Below are positions 35,533-48,565 of a stretch of DNA of 64,000 nt, in pieces; position 1 is the stretch's first letter; each line of letters begins with the position of its first letter. The notes under the pieces were generated by a model that worked only from the letters and a program-made list of their open reading frames with translations, was not told where the DNA came from and made no database searches. The stretch comes from Gnetum montanum (taxonomy: Eukaryota; Streptophyta; Gnetopsida; Gnetales; Gnetaceae), in the NCBI GenBank assembly GCA_015680685.1, contig MNCI01003377.1, positions 799,944 through 863,943 on the forward strand. Reading direction: 5' to 3'. The position numbers and the translations under genes were made by a program.

Positions 35533-36700
35533 TTGTCATATTACATACTTAACATCAAAATCATAGATGCTGAAAGTTATTCACCTAGATTTGTTCCCTT
35601 CATTATGAGACCACTTGGTGTTCCCACAAGCTTTGTTACTTCACCCTCCCATCTATTTCCTTCTTTTAATATTAGCAATCCTCATTTCTTCCTTCAATTT
35701 ACTAATCCACTTTTTGGATCTACATACTTCATTTCTCAATCCCAGCCTACCATACCTTCTTTTTAGTCCACTCCACTCCCTATTTCTACTACTCCATCAT
35801 TTTTAGCATTTTCTAATCTACTAATGTATCATCTTTTTCTTTATACATGACTATTTCAAATTTTCTTAGCATACATGCTTTTGCTACATTTAGTTCTATT
35901 CCATACATGCATCCCCTTTTGGCATCATCACCAAACATTTTAACTCAACCTATTCTTCACCTTCCCAAAATAGATCAATATTTGTTAGCACTAATCAATG
36001 ATATTATGCTTCATCTTCAAAGTACTAAAGACATGGTAGCTAAAGTGTTGATGATGCAAGGAAATTCTCCCATTTTATTGAAACAAGTCCTAAGTGATCT
36101 TATAAGCTTTGCTATTCCCTTGTCAATTATGTCCAAGGATATTTTACTACTATATTTTACAATGTACAATGTCAAAATGGAAGATCCTCTGAATCATGTA
36201 GTCACCTTTAGAAATGAATGAATGCTTCTCACCTCTTATCTTGATATTGTAATAAGATGTTTCTCTAATTAACTTCTGGAAGAGTGCTAGAATGGTATAG
36301 ATCTCTGTCTCATGGTCTTATTACCTCTTTGAAGCAACTACTAGTAGCTTCCATTGAAGATTTCAAATTCCACATTCCTCAAATCATAAGTGTTATGTCC
36401 TTAATAGGTATTAAGCAAGCTCCAAATGATTATATCAATAAGTTCATTTCCCGATGAACAACTACATCAACTAAAATACCCTATCATTTGCAGGAATGCC
36501 ACTTACAAGACATTGTTAAAGCTACATTCATTAACTATATTTAGAACAAGATGTCTTATCCTAAGCATCATTCTTTGAATGATGTCTTCCTAGCAACCAA
36601 ACACATCAAAGAAACTATTGTTCACTATAATGACCAAGAATTCCTATCAATCTACAATGAGGCTTTAAAACAAGTAAAAATATAACCAACATCTTAGGTT
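35533..36700 (+). pseudogene. Tat-type gag remnant (copy C)
   Basis: Plus-strand gag relic. The Ser/Pro/Phe-rich N-terminal part (35533-35900) is followed by the open stretch 35847-36221 (IDQYLLALINDIMLHLQSTK, then MYNVKMEDPLNHVVTFRNE). The reading continues after stops and a frameshift into LEWYRSLSHGLITSFKQL (about 36285-36340), the best gag signature here. Then come IGIKQAPNDYINKFISR and a block near 36560-36690. The order matches the retrotransposon gag domain of Tat-type elements. It differs clearly from copies A and B, so it is another Tat subfamily. Confidence 0.72.
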
Positions 36701-38660
36701 GTTTCTTCTTTTTTAGGGAACAAAAAATTCTTCCTCAACTACTTATTCTTCAAATCAACAATGTCGACCTCAAAGAAATAGAGACTAGTACACTAAGATA
36801 CCCATGAAGTATACTCTACTTCTTAATAATCCTCTTAGAAATGTTCACATTAAGAGGAAACAAGTTTTTGATTAGGCAAGGGTGCATGATCACTACATTC
36901 AAGTTATAGCAGTTAATCCTTCTTAGAGACAAGAAGTTAATTCTAAGGTACCTAAGTAGTAAGTTTATCAAAACATTTTTTACTATCATGAGATGCCAAT
37001 CATCACATAAATAATTGTAGAAGTTTGAAAGATGGCATTTAAGATCTCATACATAAGGAAAAGATAGTAGTGAAAAATAAATAATTTATAATGCATCTAA
37101 ATAATTAGTAGTTGGATGTATTTCAAAATCCCTTGGGATATGGAAAAACTATTTTAACTTTCAAGCAATAATATAAATCTCCTAACTTCTCACCTATGGA
37201 GCCTTACATAATTCGTTGATCTAACTATAAGCATTATCAAGTATCTCCACAAAAAGCTTAAAGTCCTTATCTTATTCATTATTCTAGCTATGCCATCACT
37301 TCATCATAGTTAAATTACCTTTTCTCATCTCATTATCACATCCATACTATTTTAGATAACCAAAACTTAGCTATGTCTCATACTGTTATGCATCCTTGTC
37401 ACTCTACTTCTATTACTCAACCTATCCATCCTTCTTACTTTCATACTATTCCATACCATTTTGAATCCCAAAATAATCCTTCACCTACTATGTCTTAGAC
37501 ATCCACTTATCCTTTCCAATCATCTTAGGTAAGAATTCTTACTTATAGCTAACTAATCCATAAGTTAAACTGCTAAACAAAAGAAGAATGTTTCCAATGC
37601 ACCTAAGAAACCTTATAAGATATCAAATACGATTTTTTTCCAAAAGCCTTAAGAATTTATTCCTTCAATTAGCCTCTCACCTTCATCTAATCCTATACAG
37701 GCAGTCACAGTTGCACATGCTTTGTGATCATCTTAATCAATGGATAATAAGGTCCTACGACAAATGACCAAGATTGTTCTTTTGAAAGGTACTAACTTAT
37801 CTTTATATAATCTCATATAAATGTCTAAAGAGCATCATGATAATTTAGATGATGTTCTTAATAGAAATGTGGTCCCAAGTGATGTTCTAGCTTAGATAGA
37901 GCCTATATCATCTTATCTTCAAGTCTCTTATTATGGATCGGATAGTTTGAACTTCTATGGTAAAAATATTAAGACTAATTTAAAGACAAGGGAAAATTTT
38001 CAAGTACTACTTGATATCACCATCAAAGTATTAGTTAATGCTTAAATCCCACTAATACATATTGAATCTAATGTAATCACATGGGCTATTATCAAGCATC
38101 TCAATCTCCATGATCAAGTAACATTTAATGAAACTTGTACCAACCTCGTTTCCTTTAATGATACACAAGAAGAAGTTATAACTTTCATTAGGTTTTCATT
38201 TATAGTAGGTGATTATGTACCATCTGAATACTTTTTTATGATCATACAAAAATTTCCTAGTATGAATGGAATACTAGAATGTCCTTGGCTAGCTTAGCAT
38301 CATGTAATATCATCTCCTATACATCAGGAAATTCATTTTCCTTTCCAAAAATGTGAGATAATCATCCTCACTAATGCATAGATTCCAAGTGTCTTTCATT
38401 TAGATCACAAAGCTTAGTCTTATCAACTTAGTGGTGAAGCAACTAAAACTAAAATTGAATTATAGAAAAATATATAGTTGGATCTTCTAAGAACTCTACC
38501 AATACCAAAGACTTGATAGACCAAAACGATGAGTCTATATCTAATATTGGATTCATTGTCTTAGGCTTTGAATAACTTCATATACCTTCTCCTACAAAAC
38601 AATCTTCCTCTTATTCTTCTTACACAACTACTTAGTGGTTCACTACTAACATAATAACAT
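36701..38660 (+). pseudogene. Tat-type gag end and protease remnant (copy C)
   Basis: It continues copy C. CRSLKDGIXDLIHKEKIVVK near 37010-37070 follows a YYHEMPII-like knuckle and matches the gag end of Tat elements. A long Ser/Tyr/His/Pro-rich linker runs to about 37560. ILLKGTNLSLYNLIXMSKEH (37770-37830) is the pre-protease helix also seen in copy B (6330-6390). The protease stretch 37980-38340 has lost its active-site Asp triplet near 38030-38060. It keeps RFSFIVGDYVPSEYFFMIIQ and GILECPWLA followed by HHVISSPIHQEIHFPFQ. Reading fades after about 38520. Confidence 0.68.
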
Positions 38661-38710
38661 TAGATACATGAAGTTCAAAATATTTCATCTATTTTACTTA
38701 CCACTTTTTC

Positions 38711-39192
38711 TACATGATAGACATATACAAGTACTTATTAGATATCTTATCATCAATTCATTTTTACCATTTACTATTATCAAATAATGACATAATAAGT
38801 GGTTACAAAATTATTTCAACTCTTGCACATCATAACATTTGACATTACACATTAGTTACAACTATCATTTACACTTGCATTTTACATCAAATGCTTTATC
38901 TTATTTAGCATTTCTTTTAAGTGATGCACATCTACTAGCACTTATTGGGAATAATATTAAAAATTCATAGTGAAATTTTATCATTATTTAACACTTATTA
39001 TGTTAGGTAATAAGTGATTACTTAATGTCAATACATTACAATTTTTTCATGATGATCATGAAACATAATGACTAGTTAATCAAAAATAATTAACTTTAAT
39101 AGCTTTTGAAAAATATTTACAATTTGTGCACATCATAATATTTGATATCACATGTTATTTTTTTTAACAAATTTCATTCATACTTGACATTT
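38711..39192. repeat. Imperfect direct repeat, two units of roughly 200-250 bp
   Basis: Two imperfect copies share the order: a CTACTAG/TACAAG-CACTTATT block, ATAATAAGTGATTAC-like sequence, a TGCACATCATAACATTTGA / TGCACATCATAATATTTGA block, then CATTT-ACTTGCATTTT / CATACTTGACATTTT. Units are about 38711-38882 and 38935-39192. No coding evidence; probably an old tandem duplication or minisatellite in the spacer between copy C and E2. Confidence 0.45.
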
Positions 39193-39639
39193 TAAAAAGA
39201 CTATCTTTCTATGTCATGCATAATTAATATGTAAAACTAACATTCACACACCTTCAGTAGCCTTATTTATCAATCCTAGTAGCTTCTTCCTCCTCCTCTT
39301 CATTAATCTACATAAGAATTAGTTCCACTACTGGTTCTTGGCTATTTTCCCAATGATCTACACAAAAAACCAAAACAAACAGGTAGTTATTTTTATCTTA
39401 TCATTTCATAAAATAAAATAAAACAACTTTCTAAATCTTAATGACCAATGCCCTCATGTCCTCAATTTAATTAAATGTCACACTTATTTTGTTTATAGGT
39501 ACCTTTTCTACCATTGTGTTAATGTTCACTGCTATATCATGGAACATTATCTGATCCTTATTTAGCTTAAATTTTTTTTATACATGATAAAATAAGAATT
39601 TCAAATTCTTTACTACTAACATAAGCATTATTTTCATGA

Positions 39640-40843
39640 TAAAAATACTGTGATATATTTTCTTTCTTATGAAGAGATAAGTTTTATCTTTCTCTCAATG
39701 TCTTTAGCCAAGCCCTCCAACCTTAACTATTTATCCTTAATGAAAATCTATAAATCATTTAAAATTGGTTTTCTTTTTAGAGGAGTGATGTTAACAAGAG
39801 GTGGAGGGATCTCCATTTCTAAAAGCCCATCATTTTCACTCTCTTGGGTGTCCTACTCTTCCTGGTCTATTTTATCAAGGTTTAAATTAAAAAAGTTGGA
39901 AAATAAACTTAAACTTTTTCTACCCCCTTTTTAGTCTTTCTCTAATGAAAGAAAGTCAGTTAAAAAATCTAACTCCTCTTTTCTTATACCATACTTCTAG
40001 CCCTTAGGAATAGAAGGAAGATTGGAACTTATCTTCTTCACCTTTTGTCCCAAAGCTCTCATCTTTTGATCAACTTCTGAAACATATAAGAAAAGTGTTA
40101 ATATTAAGTCATACTTCATTAATGTCAAAACTAAAAACTATGTCACATCATTTAAAATTAGTAAAACATAAAATACTTACTTCTTTTCACTTATAATTTC
40201 TCCTACGAGATCTTTATTTTGGAAGTCACCAAGGAGATATATTCCTTGTGCAAAAAATATTTCCTCCTTCTTGAAGCTCTTTTCTTTTCAACATTTTTGG
40301 AGATGCTCTCCAAAATTCCCTTCTTTCTTACTTGTTCATCGCTACTTATTTCTTCAATAGCTCCTTAATGCTTTCAAACATTAAAGAACCAATATCTTCC
40401 CTAATCTTTGACATTGACATAGTGGAAGCTTAAAGTTCACCTCTAAAGCAACATCAACTTGCTTTTCCTCACCTCTATCAATCAAAGCTATCACTACCTT
40501 TATTAAACTATAGTAAAAAGTAAAATTAATCCTTTTTCTTAGATTCTTCTTATTCCCTTTCTTGTCTTCCTAGTGTCTAGTGGGTTTCCCTTCCTTGGGA
40601 GATAGCTCCATAGATCATGTACAACTTCTTTGGACCAACTCCCATTTTTTACCTATTTTATGATAAAAGATCCTCTTGACAAATAAGGAGAATAGCTTCT
40701 TCAAATCTTTGTTGGTCCCCTTATGCACATTGATGGAATCCCTCTTCTCTAAAACAACTCATTTTTCTATGACTAATAATTCCACTGACTCTAGCTTTGA
40801 GCTATCAATCTTTATTCTCAACTTCAAGAATTATAACCAATAT
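39640..40843 (-). pseudogene. Minus-strand spliced coding relic between copy C protease and copy D RT
   Basis: Unrecognised product. One coding-like block at about 40840-40186 ends in GAA|GTAAGTATT, a good donor. After an AT-rich gap, an acceptor TTTCAG near 40080 opens a single long frame down to about 39640, broken by only a few stops. That frame reads VDQKMRALGQKVKKISSNLP, then EELDFLTDFLSLEKD, LLEMEIPPPLVNITPLKRKP and LRLEGLAKDIERKIKL: charged, heptad-like and not typical of pol. E2 cuts the upstream side at 40843. The position, strand, splice-like ends and coiled-coil character parallel the 16366-21351 locus, but sequence identity is not obvious. Confidence 0.4.
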
Positions 40844-41789
40844 TGATGAGCAATGAAGGATAACCCTACACCCAACCATGCAAATCACAAAGCACTTGCA
40901 TGCAATCTAGTCAAATTCCATGGACTCTCTAGTTTCTAGTGCACTAGTCTCCTAGGAAGTGAATCTTGCTCTATAGGTCATTTGCTGTCTTTCCAATTAC
41001 ACTTGTAAAGCATAATGGTATGATTAAGTGCAATCAAGGCATATTATTTTTATCATTTTTTGTTTTATGATTTTGGTTCTTAAAGAGAGAGATGAAGTAA
41101 TTGAATGACTAATTAAATTTAACTAACTATCTAATCTCTAACTAGTCCTAACATAAGCATCTAGTCCCACTTTTCATACATGTCCTGAATCCATGTATCC
41201 ACTACTAAGTACCAAGCGCTATGCTACTAGGTGCACCAAGCACTAATGCTGCTAGGATTACCAAGCACATACGTGTTTACACTCGAAGCAATCATACTTA
41301 TGTACTTAATCCATTTAAGTTAATTTATTAAAGTCTAATTTAGCTTAATTAATTGAATATTGAATAAAAACAATGAATGCATAAATAAAACATTTAAGAT
41401 ATCTAGAATGCTACAAGGTTTATCAAGAAGCTCATCTTTATTACTGTACACAATATCGTGCTGAAATACAATAATGCTTAAATAAAGATCTATACACTCA
41501 ATGACTTCTATTGCGGGCACTCTAGAAAAATATTCTAACTTTCAAATAGACAAACTACAAGAGCTCTGCTACTCCTATGAATCTGACACCCATAAACATG
41601 GTGAAGGGCTTGTATTTATAGTTTTTGCTCTAGGGCTACATTGATGGGGCCCCACCAACCTAGCAAATGCTATGTCGACATAACCCTATCGATCGGGAAA
41701 CACCATGTAAATGACGCCTTGTCGATGGAGGCCTATCAATGAGGCCATGTCAACAAGTATTAATCGATGTGACACATTAACGCTCATTA
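40844..41789 (-). repeat. E2 3' LTR
   Basis: 946 bp; on the minus strand it starts TAATGAGCG (TGATGA with one change) and ends TTGCTCATCA. The TATA-like CTATAAATA is at 41621-41613. The U3 end (41640-41775) carries short degenerate repeats around GGCCCCATCAAC / TGTCGACA-like cores, with several CpG still present. Confidence 0.94.
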
Positions 41790-41800
41790 TGCCCCCACAA
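41790..41800 (-). promoter_or_regulatory. E2 polypurine tract
   Basis: TTGTGGGGGCA on the minus strand directly precedes the 3' LTR start. Confidence 0.8.
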
Positions 41801-42052
41801 CTAAATGAAAAATCATCCTCAAGTTCTTTTACAAAATTGAAAAGGTATGGAATTATTAATTGACTCTTAACAAAATAAAACAAACTAACTTGAAAAAACT
41901 AAGTTCCCAAGTGTACAAATCAACACATTACAAAATTGTGGTGATCATGACTTAAAATTAAACACCATGACATGACATGACTACACAAAAAGAATTGGAT
42001 AGCACTTCTTTTGATGACATGAAGATGATGGACAAGATCAAATAGTCCCAGA

Positions 42053-44904
42053 CAGTGATGGCTCTTAAGGCTCTAAAGAACCTTCACTGGCTTCAGGCAT
42101 ATGTGGTAGCTAAGGTAGCTGTGGCTATCCTGCTACAACTGCAACCTTTAGTGGAAGGTGGAAGGCATCAAGAAATGCCTTCATCTTCTTCTCCTTAATC
42201 CAAGGATCATTCATAGTCCACATGGCATTACCAATGTGGGCTGAAATGGGAACACCCCATAGATAAGGCATTATTGAGAACATTTCCTTTACATTGACAA
42301 ACCAAGAAACAAACTATTTGCATTTGATGTTGAACACCCTAACTACATTTTTCCACTTCTGGCAATCATTCATCCTCCTATTCAGGTTCTCAGTAGTTGA
42401 TCATTGATTCGTGAATTGTGCCTTGAGAACTTCAAGTTCAACATTGACCACCGCAAGCTTATCCTTGGTGTCCTTGTGGTGCTTGAACTTAGCCTCATAC
42501 AATAAGCACAAGCTGGCCACCTACTTCTCTAATTCAAAATAGGGCTATCTTATAGTCAACATGGTCAAATTTTCATAATAGAGATTGGTGAGCTCCATGT
42601 ACTTTATCATCTCCTCAATTTGCAACTCCTACATAAGGATTTCTACTTTGTTGTAGGCATCTATTCCATCAATGATGGATTGCCACAACTCTTTTTCTTA
42701 CTGGAGTTTTTGGAGGGTGTCATGCATTTCCACCTTCACCAACTAATTATGTATTTCATTCACTTCTTTTTATAGACTGACCTATTCTCTGTAGTGGTCC
42801 TTAACTCCCTCAAATTTGAGAGCCTCCAATTTCCACGAGGCTACCTCAATCACAGTTTTCTAGAGAAGGGTGTGGACTTTCTCCATGGAGAGATTTCTAT
42901 TTTCCATTGTTAGTATCCTCACTTCTATGTTTTCTATGCTCAATTTCTCCTACTATTGATGGATGAAATTAATTAATTGTTGCTTTTGTGCATCAACATT
43001 CCATAGGCGATGATTTTCTATAGTCAACTAGACATTCTACTGGTAGGTTTGATCCAAAGCCTTTTGAATCTTATGCTATGTGACCTCTACCAAGGATCGA
43101 TAGAACACTACCATCTCTATTACACCCTCAACTCATTTAAGTTTGATGTCAAGTTGTTCCATAGCTTCATCTCTTGTTAGTGCTAGGTTGAGAAATGTGG
43201 GATCGACAATCTAGGCTCTTAGTTCGACAACTTTCACAACAAAGCATTAATTTTGCTCCTTGGCTATTTCAAGTTTCTCCTCCAATATGATGTATTTGCA
43301 CCTTACCTCCAACAACTCTGACTAGGTTGCAGTGATAGTGTTCAAAATGTCAAAAAAATCCAGAAATGGTTACTCAATTCCCACTAGTCAGTTTAGTAAT
43401 TCTTCATGCTATGCTATATTTATTTTACTACTTGTGGTCCCTACAAATGTCTGCACATCCTTGAGTGTAATGACATCTAGAATAGACACTGCAGGTGCAT
43501 TAAATATTTTGGTAATACAATCAGTGACCACTTCTACTATTGTCTCCTACCCTTAGTGCTGCATCACTAGTACAGTTGCCTCCTTGCCCTCCTCCAAGCA
43601 CATTGAGAAGGTTGCAGCATTTCCAGAGATTTTTGGGAGTGACTATTATTCTGTGAGAGATACTATGACCTCTCTAGTGCTCAAATTCAACCTTGTAGGT
43701 AGCTACATTCTTTGGGCTAAGAAAATGGATCAACCCTCACCCATTAGACTAATCGTTCAGGCCACCTCATTAAGGTGACTCTTGGTTGGTCTGTATACAT
43801 ATAGGTCCCTACCACTCATGCCTATTTTTTGCTCTTGTTCACTCAAGAGCCATTATCTATACTCCCACAACTGTTGGGTGGTTACAGTGATGTCTGGCAA
43901 TGTTGTCTAAGTGGTAGGTAAGGGTGGTGATCGCTACTCCTCTTCTTGTAGAGTGATTGTAGGCATCTTATCCTTCATCATTTCTGCCCAGTTGGTAGCT
44001 AGAACAGTTTTAACTCTTTCATTTGTGTAATAGTCTATTCCTCCTCTTTGATAAAGTTTCTTGATGAGGCATGGTAAGAGGAGTGCCTTCCTTCCATGTT
44101 CCTTTTCTTTAAATCACTTCTCCATCTCTAAATAGATTAGCTATGGAAAGTTGACTGGGAATCTTTCACTAAGAGTGATGCATGCTTAGGCAGAGAAGAT
44201 AATGATTTTTCTTAGCCTCACTGTGGGATTGAGGTGAAAGGCCACAATCTTGTAATGAGTCCTTTATACTAGTGTGAGTATGTCAAACTCCTTACCGTCA
44301 ACACCATAGCATCGTTGCACCCATTCTTTCTTTATGCTCGGATCCACCTACATTGGAATTTTAGTAAGATTTTTCCCTATTTTAGGCAAACCAAGCACTA
44401 CAGCAATGGCCTATGTCAAGTAGCACACTGAGATGTCCTTGATTCTCACCATTGCTCCAAGTTGCCTATTATTCCAAAATAGGAATGTCTCTATGATGTG
44501 TCAATCCCTAGTGGAAGTGATGATTGGTCACATGGGAGAGGCCTTTAGCTGATCTTGTACTTCTCTTAGTGCATGCTCTAGGAAAGGACCAAAATTTAAC
44601 TCCTGGGGCACCAATTTTTTGACCTCCCTTAATTTAATATAATTTAGACAAGCCTCTGTTAAGGTCACCTCAAGATTTGCTGGTTGTGCTGGTGCATCAT
44701 CCCGTAGGAGTGTTTTGTTTTTGCTACTATGTGTTCTAGAATCTATCTAATAAATTCCACTTTTGCCTCTTCCCTAAGAGGACCTGTGGCATGAGTTGTG
44801 AGTGGTTTTTCTTGGGGTTGTTCTTGGCCTCTTCCTATTCTAGGCCATTTCTCCCTTGGTTCAGATGGTTCTACTTCCTGCATATTTTTTATTTTTGGTG
44901 TCAT
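42053..44904 (-). pseudogene. E2 3' accessory ORF (env position), coiled-coil protein, decayed
   Basis: The homologue of the E1 ORF at 10748-8020. It starts at ATG 44904 (MTPKIKNMQEVEPSEPREKW), right after GTTGTGACCACAG, again an AG acceptor-like end. The globular N-terminal part has LNYIKLREVKKLVPQELNFG, FEHALRE-like helices, AIAVVLGLPKIGKNLTK, then ALLLPCLIKKLYQRGGIDYY near 44090-44030. The middle contains SHLNEVA and LPKISGNAATFSMCLEEGKE, matching the E1 middle block. The second half (43350-42150) is Leu/Glu/Lys-rich and helical. The end, KKMKAFLDAFHL near 42200, aligns with the E1 end. About twenty in-frame stops. No membrane segment evident, which argues against a true envelope. Confidence 0.68.
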
Positions 44905-47055
44905 CTGTGGTCACAACACATTCATGGATTAGTAGATATAATGTGTAACTTTCAAGTTTTGAATACTTTTCCCTTTAGTTAGTTAGTTACACTTTGGCTA
45001 AGGTTGGACCAAGGTAGATTTATTATTTTATTAATTATTTATTATAATTGTTACTAGAGCTTGTTGAAAAGGTTTAATTCTTGTAATTAGTATTTAATAT
45101 TTGATTTTTAATTAAATATTTGTGGGAGTTAGAAAAAATCAGAAAAAAAATTCTATCAAAAATGGTATATTTATGGTCCCCATAATGAAGAGCTTACCTC
45201 TACTAGCTACAGGATCGAAGAGTAAAGTGATTTAGATAAATAGTTTGTAAGTTATGGGCTCTGGAAGGTTATAGGCTTTTAAAATTGGAAAAAATCCTTT
45301 GGCATTTGTGAGAAAATGTAAAATTTTCTAAGTGGGATCATGCCTATTTATACTATTTTTGACTTACGTTGACAAGGCCTTCTATATAGTCCAGCTTAAT
45401 CGATGAGCCCCTGTATACTAGCCCATCAACAAAAATTTTCAAATTTGAATATCTCAAAAATATAAGGAATTTTTCAATGAAATTGAAGTCCATGGAATCC
45501 TAGAAAAGCCAAGAATATGATAAAATCATTGAAGATGGTCTTTAAAAGCTCAAAAATTGAAACTTTTGATGGAGAACATATTTAATAAACAAAATATGTA
45601 AAGGAGCACATGATCTAATGTGGAAGATAAGTGTACGAAAGATTCTATTTGTGAGAATGCCTAGGGATATAGTACTTAACAAACCCAACCAAGGGATATG
45701 CAAGTGGATCCTTCCCATAGTAGGCACATGACCTTTTTGCCCTTGCATAACCTCAACCTAAGGAATTTGTGGGCCCCACATATGATTAATGGTCAATGGA
45801 GGTTAAGGACCAAAACCCAGAAGATTCTACCTAAGAATTCAAATACATCAAACCAAGACATGGAATTAAGAACATGGACACCAGAAATGAGGTTAGATAT
45901 GAACAACAAAGATGGATGATGGAGATGGTGGAACGGAATTCCAAACTAAGGTCATAAGAAGTCCCTTGTGGAGTATATGTTTAAAATGAACAAAGAACAT
46001 CCATCCTTAGTCTAGACCAAAACCAACCTTTTTCAATGACTTTGCTTCACCACTCTAAGACCAATCCACCCCCTCTAGACATAAGAGTGCTCCCACAAAA
46101 CAACCACTATTCTATAAAGAGANTAAGACCAATCCACCCCCTCTAGACATAAGAGTGCTCCCACAAAACAGCCACTATTCTATAAAGAGAAGAAAAGAGA
46201 AGTAGGAAGTAAGAGAGGGCCTTAGTTAGAGGGGAGCTTTAGGCAGGGGTACATGTCTTTGTAGTCCCAAAACCAATGCTTGTAGCCTATTTATTTGTCT
46301 AAGGGGCATGCTTTAAATTTTCATCATGTTTTTTTTATTTTTTATTTTTTATTTTTTTTGGATTTTTGGATGGAAACCACACCATGCAAAAACTTTATTA
46401 GACTTTCTATAGTCAATGACATGGAACAGTAAGTAGCTCATGGAAAGCACTTAAGCACTAAAGTAAGTAGAAGAGTACAAAGAGTATTGAGTCCCCTTGA
46501 AGTCGAACCTTGTTCAAATGTTTGAATCCTTTCCAATTCCAGAAACTACCAAGGTCACAAATTTATTAAAAGTTCTTTAATGAAAGGGACCTCAAACTTC
46601 TAGAACAAGGAAAACCCTAGAGTTTGTTGATGGGTGGATGACATGGACTCACTACCTATTCCATAAAGAAGAAACCATGATTGAGTCATCAGTACAAAAA
46701 TTTAAAAATAGAAACCAAACTTTAGTAAACCAAAAACATAAAGCACAAACTAGCATTAGTAATAGCAATAGCACCATTGTGTCCTATTGGCAATAAAGCA
46801 CTTTTATTAGCAAAAATTTGAAAATCACACTAAAAAAAAACAAAGTAAAATACATAAGAAATTGTAAAATATCCAATAAATATTTAAACATATTAACAAT
46901 GGTGTAAAATAAAAAATGGTGTAAAAATCAAAAATAAGAAAAATTTTGAGAATCAAAAAGTTGTAAAATAAATAAATTGCAAAATCAAAAATGTGAAAAA
47001 TAAAATATAGAAAAACTAAGGAGCCATATAGATGATTAGCATGGATGGCCATCTC
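44905..47055 (-). other. E2 non-coding region between pol and accessory ORF
   Basis: No gene. It begins just after pol with TTAGTCATGGGGGAGATGG (minus strand, near 47066-47048). It contains a T-rich stretch (47010-46810) and TTTGCATGGTGTGGTTTCCAT (about 46390), with an A-rich run that matches E3. An assembly join with a duplicated 67-bp block lies at 46056-46190. AT-rich sequence at 45010-45140 precedes the accessory ORF. Such a long leader would suit production of a spliced mRNA for the accessory ORF. Confidence 0.6.
46056..46190. other. Probable assembly join: duplicated 67-bp block around N 46123
   Basis: 46056-46122 and 46124-46190 are the same 67 bp with one difference by eye, separated by a single N. 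This is the pattern left when overlapping contig ends are abutted without merging. Confidence 0.85.
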
Positions 47056-48560
47056 CCCCATGACTAAGTTGGAAGGAGGAGATCCAAAAAATTAAATGTG
47101 GTTATCCATCCATTGAGGTATTTGTTGCACTTGCTTGCTTTGGCTCATGGAAAAGCTTCACTTGTTGGATGTTGACCAGCTACTTTTTATTTGGGCTCTC
47201 GAGTCTATATATGATCATGGCCCCAAAAGAAAAGGTTTTGTCAATTCTATAAGGTCCTTCCCATAATGTTTGGAATTTTTTTTCTAATCTACATGTGTGG
47301 GATTCTAGTAAAGAACTTTATCTCCTAGTTGAAATTTCACATTCCATATTCTTCAGTCATGTCATTGTTTATTGAATTCCTTTTGCACTTCATTCAAAGA
47401 TAGGACCACCAATTGGTTTTCGTCTAGTATGTTGAGGTTAATTAGTCTTTCTTTTTTACCTATACATAGGTCAAGATTCAGGTCACAAGTTGTTGAGAGT
47501 GTATGGAACTTGGATTGAATTGGAAGCGTTAGAAGTTTTTTGTACACTAACTCATAGGAAGAGTAGCCAATAGGGAGTTTCCATGTTGAATAGTAGGCCT
47601 AATGGGCATCATTGAGTTTTGTGCTCCAATCTCTCCTATATTTGCTTATGGTTCTTGTTCAGANTAGTAGGCCTAATGGGCATCATTGAGTTTTGTGCTC
47701 CAATCTCTCCTATATTTGCTTATGGTTCTTGTTCAGATCTTTTTGATCTCTTGGTTAGTTACCTCTGCTTGATCATTGGCTTGGTGTGAGAGGGTGTTGT
47801 TAATTTATGTTCAACCCCCAAGTGTTGCATCAAATTTCTAACAATGGCACCTGTAAAATGAGTTCCATTTTCAGAAATCAATGCACGTAGCACCCCAAAC
47901 CTATTTACAACATGTTTTTGTATAAATCTAGCAACAATGGATGATGTACAATCGATGAAAGCAAATGCTTCTACCCATTTGATGTAGTAGTCAACTGCTA
48001 TGATGATATATGCCTTTCCATTAGACATGGATGTGATGGTACCCATGAAGTCTGTGCCCCATATGTCAAAAGGTTCTAGTGATTGAATTCACTATTGAGG
48101 ATCCTACATTCAAATGGTCATTCCACCATCTCTTTGATAGCATTTACAAGATCAGACAAATTGGTGGGTATCCCTAAAGATTGTAGGTTAATAGTATCTT
48201 GTCATTGGGATTTATATGGTCATGCAACTCCCTATATAGTGGCCTCTACAAGGGACTTCATGAGCATCTTGGATAACATGCAATTGATCCACATTAGGGA
48301 CACACCAACGAACAAGGTCGTTGGCATATACCTTGTAAAGGTGTCTATTGATTTCCATGAAGTACTTTACCTAATGAAGAAACTATTGTTTCTTCCTAAA
48401 GTCCAGATCTTGTGGCATCTCTTGAGTAAGAAGGTAAGTGAGGATGTCATCATACCATTTTGGTTCAACAGGCACTTGTTCATTTATTGATCCTATAAAG
48501 AGGAGTTCATCTAGAAATTGATCAGAGAGTGGACTCTCCTCCTCCTCTTTATTATTCCAT
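47056..48560 (-). pseudogene. E2 integrase, decayed
   Basis: Athila-type integrase, following RNase H. The N-terminal zinc-binding region is poorly kept (48480-48100). The core has GTITSMSNGKAYIIIAVDYY and KWVEAFAFIDCTS (48046-47940). The second acidic site reads LISENGTHF (Glu where Asp is usual), and the AEVTNQEIK block near 47770-47745 holds the catalytic Glu in a shifted frame. The next part is WSTKLNDAHXAYYSTWKLPI (about 47625-47566, after the duplicated N join), then GYSSYELVYKKLLTLPIQ, and finally a KFQLGDKVL block near 47335. It ends near 47056. The frameshift beside the N join may be partly an assembly effect. Confidence 0.82.
47591..47737. other. Probable assembly join: duplicated 73-bp block around N 47664
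   Basis: 47591-47663 and 47665-47737 are identical by eye over 73 bp, separated by a single N, inside the E2 integrase. Removing one copy is the simplest reading of the true sequence. Confidence 0.88.
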
Positions 48561-48565
48561 CATAA

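Noticed and set aside
46056-46190. Tandem duplication of 67 bp as a biological event
   Set aside because: The units meet at a single N; two further Ns in the same element show the same pattern, so an assembly join is more likely.
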